Origin: Roseospira visakhapatnamensis
Lineage (GTDB): Bacteria > Pseudomonadota > Alphaproteobacteria > Rhodospirillales > Rhodospirillaceae
DNA: 64,000 bases
NCBI RefSeq assembly: GCF_014197915.1
Contig: NZ_JACIGK010000021.1
Location: 1 to 64,000, forward strand
Reading direction: 5' to 3'
The notes under the pieces are model-generated. The model was not told where the DNA came from and did not search any database. It saw only the letters and a program-made list of their open reading frames with translations. Within the stretch, counting starts at the first letter, position 1, and every line of letters starts with the position of its first letter. Shown here piece after piece: positions 18,981 to 28,289 of this stretch. Both the position numbers and the translations under genes were made by a program.

Positions 18981-19167
18981 GGATGTGCTCGCGCGGTGGG
19001 GACATCGGGGGGCGCGGTCTGGCGCGTGTCCGGCACACCCGGGGTCGGCCGGTTCCGGGGCTCCCGATCCGCGGTTCGATCCGGGCTCGGACGGGATGAG
19101 TCCGGTCTTTTACCGAGAGACACGCCGCCCGGGCAAGGTCGATGCCGCGCCCGGGTGGCCGATCCGG

Positions 19168-20631
19168 TCACGGGGCCGATCCCGGGGCCAGCGCGGCGGC
19201 CGACCCCGTGGCCGTTGTGGCGTGGCACTCCAGTGTCACCTCGAACATGGGAATGCCGACCAGGCCCGCCGAGGAATGGGTGGCATGGGACTTGAACATC
19301 AGCGCGTCATGCAGCCAGTGATGCTGGACGTGCTCGGTCTGGGTGCCGTTGGCTACCGCCACCGCCACCGTGTAGGTTCCCGGCGGCAGGTAGGGCATGG
19401 GGAAGCGGAAGCTGGCCTCCAGGACCTGACCGGGTGACGCGGGGCAGGCGAGCCGCTTGTTGTTCAGGAACGTGTTGTCGCCGAACAGGGTCTGGCCCAG
19501 GCGATCCTTGACGAAGAACCCGACGATCGGCGCGTCCAGGGGCTCCAGCACGGCGATCCGCGCCCGCAGGCGCACCGGTTCGCCGCCGACGATCCACGAA
19601 TAGGGCGTGCCCGCCTCGTCGGTCAGGCGCACGTCCTCGATACGGGCGCCGCCGGCGCCGAAGTCGCCGCCCGTCGGGTCGAAGGCGAACACCTCCAGGT
19701 CGTTGCGCAAGGTGGACTCGTTGATCCAGGCGCGCCGGCCATCCACCCAGTCCTCGGCCGGGACCGGACCGCGCGGCGGAGAGCCCCCGGTGGCGTCGGG
19801 CGTGTCCGTGGCCGGGGCCGGGGCCGGGGCGGGGACCGCGTCGGGCGCCGCCCCATTGGCCTCGCTGTCCTCGGGGGCACGGCCATTCGCGCCCACGGCG
19901 CCGAAGAGGTGGCCGTAGTAGCGCTCGCAGACGGTCTTGGCGTCTCCCTCGGCGACGACCGTGCCGTGATTCAGCCAGATGGCGCGGTCGCACAGGGCGG
20001 TGACGGCCGCCGTGTCGTGACTGACGAACAGAACCGTCCCGGTCTTCTGAAACCGGCGCAGGAAGCGCATGCACTTCTGGCCGAAGGCGGCGTCGCCGAC
20101 GGCCAGCGCCTCGTCGATCACCAGGATGTCCGCGTCCACATGGGCGATCACCGCGAAGGCCAGGCGCACGAACATGCCGCTGGAATAGGTCTTCACCGGG
20201 TTGTCGATGAAGTCGCCGATGTCGGCGAAGGCCAGGATGTCGTCCATGCGCGCCTCGATCTCGGCGGGGCTCAGGCCGAGCAGACTGGCGTTCATGGACA
20301 CGTTTTCGCGCCCCGAGAAGTCCGGATTGAACCCGGCGCCCAGCTCCAGCAGGGCCGCCACCCGTCCGGAGAGGTGGATGGTGCCCGCCGTGGGGTGCAG
20401 GGTGCCGCAGATGAGCTGGAGCAGGGTGGACTTGCCCGAGCCGTTCTCGCCGATGATCCCGACCGCCTGTCCCTTGGCGACGGTGAGGGAGATATCGCTC
20501 AGGGCATGGAATTCCCGGTAGTACTTGCGGGTCCGGCCGCCGAACAGCAGTTGCTGGATGCGCTGGCGCGGCCGGTCGTAGAGACGGAACACCTTGCTCA
20601 GGCCCTGGACAGAGATGGCCGGCTCGTCCAT
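19168..20631 (-). CDS. wzt: O-polysaccharide ABC exporter ATP-binding protein with C-terminal glycan-binding domain
   Basis: 487 residues. About 1-245 is the ATPase: G-E-N-G-S-G-K-S-T (Walker A) at 61-69, a T-Y-S-S-G-M signature typical of Wzt/TagH exporters, and I-L-V-I-D-E-A-L-A-V-G-D (Walker B). About 310-480 is a beta-rich Wzt C-terminal domain, which in known cases recognises the modified end of the polymer before export. An Ala/Pro-rich linker joins them. The start at 20631 has GAGG eight bases upstream; an ATG at 20664 overlapping the permease is less likely. It works with the permease encoded just before it. The tail implies the polymer is capped, for which the methyltransferase domain encoded next is a candidate. 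Confidence 0.92.
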   Translation of the reverse strand: MDEPAISVQGLSKVFRLYDRPRQRIQQLLFGGRTRKYYREFHALSDISLTVAKGQAVGIIGENGSGKSTLLQLICGTLHPTAGTIHLSGRVAALLELGAGFNPDFSGRENVSMNASLLGLSPAEIEARMDDILAFADIGDFIDNPVKTYSSGMFVRLAFAVIAHVDADILVIDEALAVGDAAFGQKCMRFLRRFQKTGTVLFVSHDTAAVTALCDRAIWLNHGTVVAEGDAKTVCERYYGHLFGAVGANGRAPEDSEANGAAPDAVPAPAPAPATDTPDATGGSPPRGPVPAEDWVDGRRAWINESTLRNDLEVFAFDPTGGDFGAGGARIEDVRLTDEAGTPYSWIVGGEPVRLRARIAVLEPLDAPIVGFFVKDRLGQTLFGDNTFLNNKRLACPASPGQVLEASFRFPMPYLPPGTYTVAVAVANGTQTEHVQHHWLHDALMFKSHATHSSAGLVGIPMFEVTLECHATTATGSAAALAPGSAP

Positions 20632-20653
20632 CGACGCGCCCTCGGGCTGGAGA

Positions 20654-21478
20654 TCAGAGCACATCGGCGAACCCCTTGCGCATCGCCATGAAGGCCCGGT
20701 GCCCCAGGACGGCCACCACCAGGGCGACGCCGGTGTAGACGAGCAGTCCCCACCAGTCGGGACCCAGGCCATGGAAGATCACGGCGCGCGATTCCTCGAT
20801 CACGAAGGTCAGCGGGTTCAGGGTGAACAGGGGCCGCAGGTTCTCCGGCAACATGGAAGCCGGATACAAGACCGGAGAGAGGAACAGCAGGACGGTGACG
20901 CCGAGGTTCATGATCTGGATCACGTCGCGGTAGTAGACGCCGGCGGCGGCGACGAACCAGCTCAGCCCCACCGTCAGGATGGTGAACGGAGCCAGGATCA
21001 GGGGCAGCCACAGGATGGTCGGATGAATGGTCTGCTTGACGACGACGTAGAAGGTGATGAAGACGCCCAGGCTGATCACGAAGTGGAACAGGGCCGACAT
21101 CACGATCATCACCGGCAGGAGATCAAGGGGAAAGACCACCCGTTTCACATAGTTCACATGGCTGAGAATGATGCCGGCGGACCGCGTGAGGCTTTCCGCG
21201 AGCAGGGAGTGGTTCATCAGCCCGATGAACAGCAGGAGGGCGAAATCGAGGGTGCTGGTGGCGCCGTCTTCCGCGCCGCGCCCGCTCCATCGCGCCTGAA
21301 AGATCTCGCCGAAGACGAAGGTGTAGATGCCCAGCATCATCAACGGCACCAGGAACGACCACAGCAGGCCCATGGCCGAGCCCCGGTAGCGTCCGAGGAT
21401 GTCGCGCTTGATGAGCACGTAGGCCAGATCGATCCTCGCGGCCCGCGCGGGGCGGGGGAGGGGGGATGAACCGTTCAT
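20654..21478 (-). CDS. wzm: O-polysaccharide ABC exporter permease
   Basis: 274-residue ABC-2 type membrane protein with six hydrophobic segments. L-I-K-R-D-I-L-G-R-Y-R-G-S-A-M-G-L-L-W before the first helix and L-S-P-V-L-Y-P-A near residue 206 are typical of Wzm/TagG permeases. The start at 21478 is preceded by AGGACTCC. The longer in-frame reading from 21628 adds Pro/Arg-rich residues without a ribosome site. First gene of the minus-strand glycan operon, ending 22 bp before wzt. Confidence 0.92.
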   Translation of the reverse strand: MNGSSPLPRPARAARIDLAYVLIKRDILGRYRGSAMGLLWSFLVPLMMLGIYTFVFGEIFQARWSGRGAEDGATSTLDFALLLFIGLMNHSLLAESLTRSAGIILSHVNYVKRVVFPLDLLPVMIVMSALFHFVISLGVFITFYVVVKQTIHPTILWLPLILAPFTILTVGLSWFVAAAGVYYRDVIQIMNLGVTVLLFLSPVLYPASMLPENLRPLFTLNPLTFVIEESRAVIFHGLGPDWWGLLVYTGVALVVAVLGHRAFMAMRKGFADVL

Positions 21479-22065
21479 CGGAGTCCTGATCCCATGGCTG
21501 GAGCGCGTTCCGAAACGGGAGACCCTCGTGTCGGATACATGCCCCCCAAAAGCAAGGGCTTGAAGCGGATGCGGTGAGTCCGGACTCGCGTGGTCCCTCC
21601 ACGGTTCCCGTCCGGGTGGCCCGCACACGACCCGCCCATGGCCCGGCGTTCACGGACCGGCGCGCCCGGCCTCGCGGTGGTCCGGGGGCGACCCCGGGGC
21701 GTCCGACAGGACGGGTCGGGCGTGGGACGCCATGAACCCGGGGCGGGGAGGCAGCGCCGGCCCTGGCCAGGGCATGCGTCCCACAAGGGCGACGGGGCGG
21801 CCGAGGCCGACACGATCGCCGTCCAAGGCTCGATGGTCCCGCGAGGTCCGGCCGCCTTCACCGCATCCCCATTCGGTCGCGGTCTGGTCATCAAACCGGA
21901 CCCACGGGGCGGGGCGACCCTCGTCATCGCGCGGTGACGCCATCGGCGGCGTCGCGACGGCGGTCCCGGACCGCCGCACACCCTGCTGAAGGCGGGACGC
22001 TGAAGCCAGGGCTCGATCGCGTCGGACCTATGGAATACGGCGGCATCGTCCGTTCCGGCGACGCC
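21479..22065. other. 587-bp intergenic region, no gene seen
   Basis: Only short GC-driven open frames occur, on both strands, without ribosome sites, family motifs or believable protein composition. It should hold the promoter of the wzm-wzt operon, but no clear -35/-10 pair is recognised. Confidence 0.5.
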
Positions 22066-22314
22066 TCAGGACACGGGCCTGACGGACTTTTCCAACTCAT
22101 CGGCGTGCTGGCGCATCAGGCCCGCCGCATGTTCCGCGCCAATGCTTTGGGACAAACACATAGCATAGGCGTTGGCCATGGCATTGATGACGTCAATAAT
22201 CCGCGCGCCCTTGTCTTCCAGAGATGTCTTGATGGCCTGTGCCAGCGCCGGCATGAAGATTTCCTCATACAGACTGTTGGCCAGTTCGGGGTTGGAGGGG
22301 ATTTTCTCGGTCAT
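22066..22314 (-). CDS. Small hypothetical protein (82 aa)
   Basis: Begins M-T-E-K-I-P-S-N-P-E-L-A and reads as an amphipathic, mostly helical chain (Y-E-E-I-F-M-P-A-L-A-Q-A-I-K-T-S-L-E-D-K) without a signal peptide or membrane segment. The ATG at 22314 has AAGGACG about 7-13 bases upstream, and base use looks coding. It stands alone between the glycan exporter operon and the type I secretion cluster. I do not recognise the family and assign no function. Confidence 0.65.
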   Translation of the reverse strand: MTEKIPSNPELANSLYEEIFMPALAQAIKTSLEDKGARIIDVINAMANAYAMCLSQSIGAEHAAGLMRQHADELEKSVRPVS

Positions 22315-22673
22315 GCCAGGACGTCCTTGGTCGAAGGGAGTCGGAGGGAAGTCGCGCAAGCTACCACGGTTACCCGGCCGCTTGGCAATGGCGAAAGACC
22401 GTAGCCGGCCGGGGCGAACGCCTCGGCGGACGGTCTGGATCATGGAATGGTGCGGGGTGTCTCGCGGGGCCGGTTTGATCCCGTCGGGTCGGCGTCGGGT
22501 CCGTGGCCGTGGCCGCGTGGAGGGGGCGTTGCCGTCGGTCCTCCTCGACCAACCGGCCAAGGACGCGACGTCCCATGTCGGACGGGTCCCGGGCCGTGAG
22601 GGGGACACCACAGACCTCGGCGCCGGCCGCCTGGAGCAGACCGGAGGGGGAGCGCGACCTGGAGGGGTCCGGT

Positions 22674-22746
22674 CCCAACGACCGCGCGGCGGTCGTTGGG
22701 CACTGACACAAACAACGGACGCACTCCGCGCTTCGTCGTTTGTGTC
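22674..22746. terminator. Two tandem hairpins downstream of the 574-residue gene
   Basis: The first hairpin (22674-22700) has perfect 12-bp arms, CCCAACGACCGC and GCGGTCGTTGGG, with a 3-base loop. The second (22705-22746) has GACACAAACAACG against CGTCGTTTGTGTC with one mismatch. They lie 60-130 bp after the stop of the minus-strand acidic protein gene. No U-run follows, so they may be stability or attenuation structures. The rest of 22315-22805 has no recognisable gene. Confidence 0.5.
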
Positions 22747-22805
22747 GAAGGCGCCCTGAGTCTTGCGGGAGACGACGCGCGGGCCGCCTGACGCGGTCGC
22801 GGGTC

Positions 22806-24530
22806 TTACCCGACGGCGGCGAGATCGGACATGGTGACGCCGATCAGTGTGATCGAGTTGTCCGCATCGAAGCGCAAGATGATGCTGCCGTCGACCGCCT
22901 GAACCATTTCCGCCGCCGAGGTCCCGAAGGTCTCGCCGACCAGGATGGAATCGACCCCGACCTGATAGCCGAGGAAAGCGACGTTTCCGCCATTGAAGTA
23001 GATGGCTTCCGTGACGTCGTCGGAGAGGTCGACACTGTCCCCGGTAATCCTGACCATGATCGGGGACAGACTGCCCTCGTTGGTCTCGACGTCGGCTTCC
23101 TGCGTCTGGGGCTGGTCGCCGGCGGTGTCCGGCGTCGCGTCGATCTCCTCCGTCACCAGGGCGGACGGCTCCTCGCCGTCGTCGTCGGTGAGGGACTTGG
23201 TGATGAGATCCGCGTCCTTGAAGTCGAGCGTACCTCCCGAAAGGGACACCTTCAGGACCGATTCGTCCTTGATCTCCGTTTGCTGAGTCTCCCAGGAGGA
23301 GAGATCCTGGTCCGTCGTGGATACCGTGGACGCAGTGTCCACGTCGTCTTCTTCGGCGTCATCCTCGACCGTGGCGCGCGTCGCCGTCGTCTGTGTTTTC
23401 GACGGCGACGGGTCCGAGGGACGAGCCACGGTTTTCGTGGTGGACGACGTCGGCGCCTCGGCGCCCTGGGCGCGGCCGTGTTCCTCGATCAGCCCGGCAA
23501 ACGCCATGATCGCCTGATGGTCATGGAGCGCCTCAAGCGCGTTGGCCGGACTTCCCGCCTTGGCGGCGACCAGGAACGCGCCTCCGGCCTCTCCCGGGGA
23601 AATGGCCTGACCGCCCTGGTCCAGTGACGGGAGGGCGGGCGTCTGCCCCATGACGCCGGCCAGGGATGGAGCCCCCGGGGCGCCGGGCCCGTCGTCCGTG
23701 CCGGACGCCATGGTCACCGTGGTGCGTCCGTCTTGGTCATTCCGCAACTGTGTGTCGTCTTGCTCACGGGGAGCGTGGGACGATGCATCCTCGACCGTCC
23801 GACGCGTGTCGACCGATCCGCTGTCGGCGTCCCGGGCCACGGCCTCGGTCAGACCCAGTTCGGTCATCAGGGCGTTATCAGTCCGCGCGGCGGCGATCAC
23901 CAGCGCCATGGCGGAGGCCATGCTCGCGGCATGGAACAGGAAGCCGCTTGAGCCTCCGGACATGCCGGAGGTCGCGTCCGTCGCAAGACCTGGTTCGCCC
24001 GGGCGCGTCGCCGCGGCGCCCCGGGCCTCGGTCCCGTCCTTCGCGCCGCCCTCCGCTCCGTGGTCGGCGGTGTCCGCCAGACCCTTGCGGCTGTGGAGCA
24101 GGGCCGTGGCGACAAAGGCGGTCAGCACCACGGCCGGGTGAAGGAACAGCGTGCGCACGGTCTTGCCCTGCCCCGGGGTGGTCGTGTCCGACCGGGGGAA
24201 AACCAGGGGCTGGCGTTCCGATATCTTGTCGATCAACTCGCGAAAGTTGCGCCCCCACAGGGTCGTTCCCGCCGTCGTGGCCGCCGCCACGAACAGCCCG
24301 TCGATTCGCGCGAAATGGGCGATGACGTCGCCGCTGTCCGGCTGGAAGAAAACGAACCAGGGGTCGCCCTCGTCGGACACACCGGAATCGGTTCCGACGG
24401 ACAGCCCGGAGCGTTGCAGCAGATCGGTGATGCGATAGAGTTCGGCCCGTTCCTGATTGGTCCAGTCGGCCGGTTGCCTCGACTCCCGAAAGCGTCGGTC
24501 ACGGCCGAGGAAAACAACGGACGTCGGCAT
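22806..24530 (-). CDS. Acidic hypothetical protein linked to type I secretion
   Basis: 574 residues, function unknown. Residues 1-105 form a compact domain (W-T-N-Q-E-R-A-E-L-Y-R-I-T, W-F-V-F-F-Q-P-D-S-G-D-V-I-A-H-F). A hydrophobic stretch at about 128-145 and a second near 200-215 could be membrane segments. A long Asp/Glu/Thr/Ser-rich middle follows (about 250-440, for example D-D-A-E-E-D-D-V-D-T). The C-terminal 70 residues read like beta strands (G-S-I-I-L-R-F-D-A-D-N-S-I-T-L-I-G-V-T-M), as at the ends of secreted or surface proteins. It is the last gene of the secretion cluster, 51 bp after the small XRE gene. It may be a surface or accessory component, but no family was recognised. Confidence 0.7.
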   Translation of the reverse strand: MPTSVVFLGRDRRFRESRQPADWTNQERAELYRITDLLQRSGLSVGTDSGVSDEGDPWFVFFQPDSGDVIAHFARIDGLFVAAATTAGTTLWGRNFRELIDKISERQPLVFPRSDTTTPGQGKTVRTLFLHPAVVLTAFVATALLHSRKGLADTADHGAEGGAKDGTEARGAAATRPGEPGLATDATSGMSGGSSGFLFHAASMASAMALVIAAARTDNALMTELGLTEAVARDADSGSVDTRRTVEDASSHAPREQDDTQLRNDQDGRTTVTMASGTDDGPGAPGAPSLAGVMGQTPALPSLDQGGQAISPGEAGGAFLVAAKAGSPANALEALHDHQAIMAFAGLIEEHGRAQGAEAPTSSTTKTVARPSDPSPSKTQTTATRATVEDDAEEDDVDTASTVSTTDQDLSSWETQQTEIKDESVLKVSLSGGTLDFKDADLITKSLTDDDGEEPSALVTEEIDATPDTAGDQPQTQEADVETNEGSLSPIMVRITGDSVDLSDDVTEAIYFNGGNVAFLGYQVGVDSILVGETFGTSAAEMVQAVDGSIILRFDADNSITLIGVTMSDLAAVG

Positions 24531-24581
24531 GGACGAAATCCCGCTTACCTGAGAGCCTGTTCAACTCGGGACGCGAACCGG

Positions 24582-24893
24582 TCAACCCTTGGCGGACTTC
24601 GATTCGAACAGCAGACCGTAGGTCACCGGGTCGTAAAAGCTCATCATCGTCTTGACGAAGTCGACAACGTCCATATTCAGGGCTTCGGCCCACGCCGCAT
24701 AGCGATCAGGCGGCACGCGGCCGCGTCCCGATTCAACCTGGGAGATGAACGTGTAATAGTCCAGATGAATGCGCCGCGCGAGCTCACGCTGGGAAAGGCC
24801 CTGAGCCTCCCGTGCGGCTTTCAGCCAATGTCCGGCTTCCTGGCGCAGTTTCAGCGCTTCGGCGCCGGCACCCTGTTGCGGGTGGGAATACAT
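24582..24893 (-). CDS. Small XRE-type helix-turn-helix protein
   Basis: 103 residues. A Cro/C1-type HTH at about 18-75: W-L-K-A-A-R-E-A-Q-G-L-S-Q-R-E-L-A-R-R-I then Y-Y-T-F-I-S-Q-V-E-S-G-R-G-R-V-P-P. A short tail ends in F-E-S-K-S-A-K-G. The ATG at 24893 has GGTGGAGC about 13 bases upstream. An ATG at 24971 adds an Arg/Gly-rich leader and seems less likely. Its position inside the type I secretion cluster suggests that it regulates this cluster or the divergent S-layer-like gene, by inference from context. Confidence 0.85.
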   Translation of the reverse strand: MYSHPQQGAGAEALKLRQEAGHWLKAAREAQGLSQRELARRIHLDYYTFISQVESGRGRVPPDRYAAWAEALNMDVVDFVKTMMSFYDPVTYGLLFESKSAKG

Positions 24894-25027
24894 CACGCGT
24901 TGCTCCACCTGACCACGGTCGTCGACCGCCCTTCCGGCACCTCTATGTCCGGCCCTTCCCAGATCGAGCATGATAGTTTCTGTATGGCGGGATGTCGAGT
25001 CCCAACCCGGGGCCGGCGGGCGGCCGC

Positions 25028-26410
25028 CTACTCCTCCGTCATGCCGCGGAACATGGCGTCTTCCAGGGGTTTGAGGAAGTAGTTGAGAACGGTGCGCTCC
25101 CCGGTCTTGATCATCACCTCGGCGGGCATGCCCGCGCGCAGCTTCAGCGTTCCCAGCTTGGCCAGTTCCTCGTCGGACACCTCCACCCGGGCCTCGTAGT
25201 AGACGTTGTTGGGGTTGTGTTCGTCGACGATTCGGTCCGGGGAGACCTGCACCAGGCTGCCGTCGATGATCGGCAGGTTGCGCGACGTGAAGGCGGAGAA
25301 CCGCACCTCCGTCTCCATGCCCGGAGAGACGTTGTCCACGTCCCGGGGGGAGACCTGGGCCTCGATGATCAGCCGGTCCTCCTCGGGCACGATCTCCATC
25401 AGGGTTTCTCCGGGCCGGACCACGCCGCCGATGGTATGGACCATCAGGTTCTGGACGATGCCCTCGCGCGGCGCGCGGATGTCGGTGCGCGACAGGATGT
25501 CGGTGGCCACGGTGCTGCGCTCGCGCAGTTCGGAGAGCTGGGTCTGAACCTCGCGCAACTGGCCGACCACGTCTTCGCGGAACTGCTGGTGGGTCTGGAT
25601 CATCTGCAACTCGGCCTCGCCGATGGCCTGCTGGGCGCGGGCGATGGAGGCGGTGTCGGCGCCGATCTCGCCTTCCAGGCGGGCCATTTCCCGCTGCATG
25701 GCGAGGATGCGGGTGCGGGGCGCGTGCCCCTGCTCGAACAGCTCCCGCAGGCCGACCAGCTCGTCCTTGAAAATCTCCAGCTGGCGTCGCTTGGAGGTCC
25801 GCTGCACCTCCAGGCCCTCGATTTCCTCGCGGTTCTGGTCCACGCGCTTTTCGAGGATGGAGATCTGCCCCTCGACGGACTTGCGGCGCTCCTCGAACTG
25901 CTGGCGCTGGGCGTCCAGGATCGCCCGGACCTCGGCGTTGACGGAGGCGGTGACCCGCAGATCCTCGGGAAAGACGATGGTGTCGCGGCCGTCGCGCTCG
26001 GCGATCAGCCGCGCCTCCAGCGCCTGGTGGGTCTCGAACTGGTTGGTCACCACGGCGGCGCTGGCCATGGCCTGGGTGGGCTCCAGGCGGACCAGGACGT
26101 CGCCCCGCCGCACCGTGTCGCCCTCGCGCACCAGGATCTCCTCGACGATGCCGCCCTCCAGGTGCTGCACGGACTTGCGGTTGCTTTCCACCACGATGGT
26201 CCCGGGCGCCACCACGGCGGCGGCCAGGGGCGCGGTGGCCGCCCAGCCCCCCAGGCCCCCGAAGGCGGCCAGCACCACCAGCCAGCCGGCGAGGATGGTC
26301 TTGCGGGAATCGCCGGACGCCACGGGCACGGCCCGCATGCCCTCGGTCCAGCGGACCGGGACGGTGCCCGGGCGTGTCTTGGCCGGCAGGGTGGTGGACT
26401 CGGCGGTCAT
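25028..26410 (-). CDS. Type I secretion membrane-fusion protein (HlyD family)
   Basis: 460 residues. One membrane segment at about 37-60, then an N-terminal lipoyl-like half (G-T-I-V-V-E-S-N-R-K-S-V-Q-H-L-E-G-G-I-V), a long coiled coil at about 140-320 rich in Glu/Arg/Gln, and the second half with T-D-I-R-A-P-R-E-G-I-V-Q-N-L. The motif V-R-P-G-E-T-L-M-E-I-V-P is typical of PrtE/LapC-type adaptors. It bridges the inner-membrane ABC protein encoded 106 bp upstream to an outer-membrane TolC channel, which is not in the window. Confidence 0.94.
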   Translation of the reverse strand: MTAESTTLPAKTRPGTVPVRWTEGMRAVPVASGDSRKTILAGWLVVLAAFGGLGGWAATAPLAAAVVAPGTIVVESNRKSVQHLEGGIVEEILVREGDTVRRGDVLVRLEPTQAMASAAVVTNQFETHQALEARLIAERDGRDTIVFPEDLRVTASVNAEVRAILDAQRQQFEERRKSVEGQISILEKRVDQNREEIEGLEVQRTSKRRQLEIFKDELVGLRELFEQGHAPRTRILAMQREMARLEGEIGADTASIARAQQAIGEAELQMIQTHQQFREDVVGQLREVQTQLSELRERSTVATDILSRTDIRAPREGIVQNLMVHTIGGVVRPGETLMEIVPEEDRLIIEAQVSPRDVDNVSPGMETEVRFSAFTSRNLPIIDGSLVQVSPDRIVDEHNPNNVYYEARVEVSDEELAKLGTLKLRAGMPAEVMIKTGERTVLNYFLKPLEDAMFRGMTEE

Positions 26411-26516
26411 CGGTGGACTTCCCTCGCAAGCGGACTGGGGTAGGACTCAAAGACGAGACAAAGCGGATCGGAACGACGGCGGGGCCGTGTCGGCGGGCGG
26501 CGCCAGGGGCGCGGCG

Positions 26517-28289
26517 TCAGGGAGGCGTGGCGGCGATCTGGCCGACCGGTCCCGCCCCCCCCGCCACCGCCTGCGGCCGGGCGAACTTGGACAGCACCTC
26601 GGCGCGCGGGCCCTTCATCTCGATCAGGCCGCCCTTCAGCACCAGCACCGTGTCCACCACGGTCAGCAGGCTCGGCTTGTGGGTGATCACCACCACCGTC
26701 TGGCCGGCCGCCTTCATGTCCTTGATGGCGGTCATCAGGGCCGCCTCGCCGTCGTTGTCCAGGCTGGCGTTGGGCTCGTCCATGACCACCAGCACCGGGT
26801 CGTCGTACAGCGCCCGGGCCAGGGCGATGCGCTGGCGCTGGCCGCCGGACAGCGCCTGGCCGCCGACGCCGATGCGGGTGTCGTAGCCCTCCACCAGCTT
26901 CTGGATCATCTCGTGCACGCCGGCCTTGCGGGCGGCGGTGATCACCTTGTCGGACTCGACGTCGCCGAAGCGGGCGATGTTCTCGGCCACGGTGCCGTCG
27001 AACAGCTCCACGTCCTGGGGCAGGTAGCCCAGGTGCGGGCCGATGTCCTCCGCCCGCCACTGGCGCAGGTCGTTGCCGTCCAGGCGCACGATGCCCTGGT
27101 GCGGCCACCACACGCCCATCAGGGTCCGGGCCAGGGTGGACTTGCCGGCGGCGCTGGGGCCGATGACCCCCAGCACCTCGCCGGGGACCAAATCCAGGCT
27201 GATGCCGCGCAGCGCCGGCTGGGTGCTGCCCGGCGGCACCACGACCACCTGCTGCAGCGACACCCGCCCCTCGGGGCGCGGCAGGGCCATGGTGTCCTTG
27301 TCCAGCTCGCCGTTGGCCAGCAGGTCGGTGAGGCGCTCGTGGGCGGTGCGCGCGGCCACGAACCCCTTCCACTGGCCCACGGCCATCTCCACCGGCGACA
27401 GCGCGCGGCCCATGACGATCGAGGCGGCGATCATCATGCCGGGCGAGATCTCGCCGTGGATGGCCAGATAGGCGCCGACCCCCAGGATGGCCACCTGCAG
27501 CGCCATGCGGAACGCCTTGGAGATGGCCAGGATGGTCGCCGCCCGGTCGGAGGCCTTGGCCTGCAGGCCGAGCACGGCGGCGTGCCGCTCGGCCCAGCGC
27601 CGCTGCACGTTCTCCATCATCCCCATGGCCTCCAGCACCTCGGCGTTGCGCAGGCTGGAGCTCACGTAGTTGCCGGCATGGACCGAGACCGCGCCCGCGT
27701 CCTTCAGCAGGGCGCGCGTGCCGATGTTGTTGATGATGGCCAGCGCGAAGATGGCCAGCGCCCCCCCCAGCGCCACCAGCCCCAGCATGGGGTGCATGAT
27801 GAAGCAGACGGCGATGAACAGCGGCGCCCAGGGCGCGTCGCAGAAGGCGATCAGGCCGGAGCCGGTGAGGAACTCGCGCAGCGTGTCCAGGTCGCGCAGC
27901 GCCTGCGCGTAGCCGCTGGAGGGGCGCCGCACCGTCTGCTGGAACACCGACTTGAAGACCCGTCCGTTCAACTCCTGGTCGATCAGCACGCCGGTGCGCA
28001 CCAGGATGCGCGAGCGCACCATCTCGATCAGCGCCAGCACCACCAGGGCGCCGAGGGCGGCGATGGTCAGTATGACCAGGGTGGCCGTGGAGCGGCTGGT
28101 CAGCACCCGGTCGTAGACCTGGAGCATGTACAGCGGCCCGACGAACAGCAGCAGGTTGATGAAGAAGCTGAAGGCCACCGTGGCGAGGAACCCGCCCCGG
28201 GCCTTCTTCAGGGCCTCCTGCAGTTCGGTGACGACCTTCTTCTGGGCGGGCGTCTGCCCGGGTCGTCCGGTGTGGGGAATCCGTGCCAC
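26517..28289 (-). CDS. Type I secretion ABC transporter (PrtD/RsaD type)
   Basis: 590 residues from a GTG at 28289 that has GGAG ten bases upstream. An ABC membrane domain (about 25-310, starting L-Q-E-A-L-K-K-A-R-G-G-F) precedes the ATPase: G-P-S-A-A-G-K-S-T (Walker A) near 375, L-S-G-G-Q-R-Q-R signature, and L-V-V-M-D-E-P-N-A-S-L-D (Walker B). There is no C39 peptidase or C39-like N-terminal domain, which matches exporters of unprocessed RTX proteases and S-layer proteins. The gene is divergent from the 1004-residue RTX protein, its likely cargo, and heads an operon with the HlyD adaptor. Confidence 0.94.
   Translation of the reverse strand: MARIPHTGRPGQTPAQKKVVTELQEALKKARGGFLATVAFSFFINLLLFVGPLYMLQVYDRVLTSRSTATLVILTIAALGALVVLALIEMVRSRILVRTGVLIDQELNGRVFKSVFQQTVRRPSSGYAQALRDLDTLREFLTGSGLIAFCDAPWAPLFIAVCFIMHPMLGLVALGGALAIFALAIINNIGTRALLKDAGAVSVHAGNYVSSSLRNAEVLEAMGMMENVQRRWAERHAAVLGLQAKASDRAATILAISKAFRMALQVAILGVGAYLAIHGEISPGMMIAASIVMGRALSPVEMAVGQWKGFVAARTAHERLTDLLANGELDKDTMALPRPEGRVSLQQVVVVPPGSTQPALRGISLDLVPGEVLGVIGPSAAGKSTLARTLMGVWWPHQGIVRLDGNDLRQWRAEDIGPHLGYLPQDVELFDGTVAENIARFGDVESDKVITAARKAGVHEMIQKLVEGYDTRIGVGGQALSGGQRQRIALARALYDDPVLVVMDEPNASLDNDGEAALMTAIKDMKAAGQTVVVITHKPSLLTVVDTVLVLKGGLIEMKGPRAEVLSKFARPQAVAGGAGPVGQIAATPP

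Noticed and set aside
21590-21981. Overlapping 110-170-codon frames on both strands between wzm and the 82-residue gene
   Set aside because: Pro/Arg/Gly-rich translations without ribosome sites; typical of non-coding GC-rich DNA.
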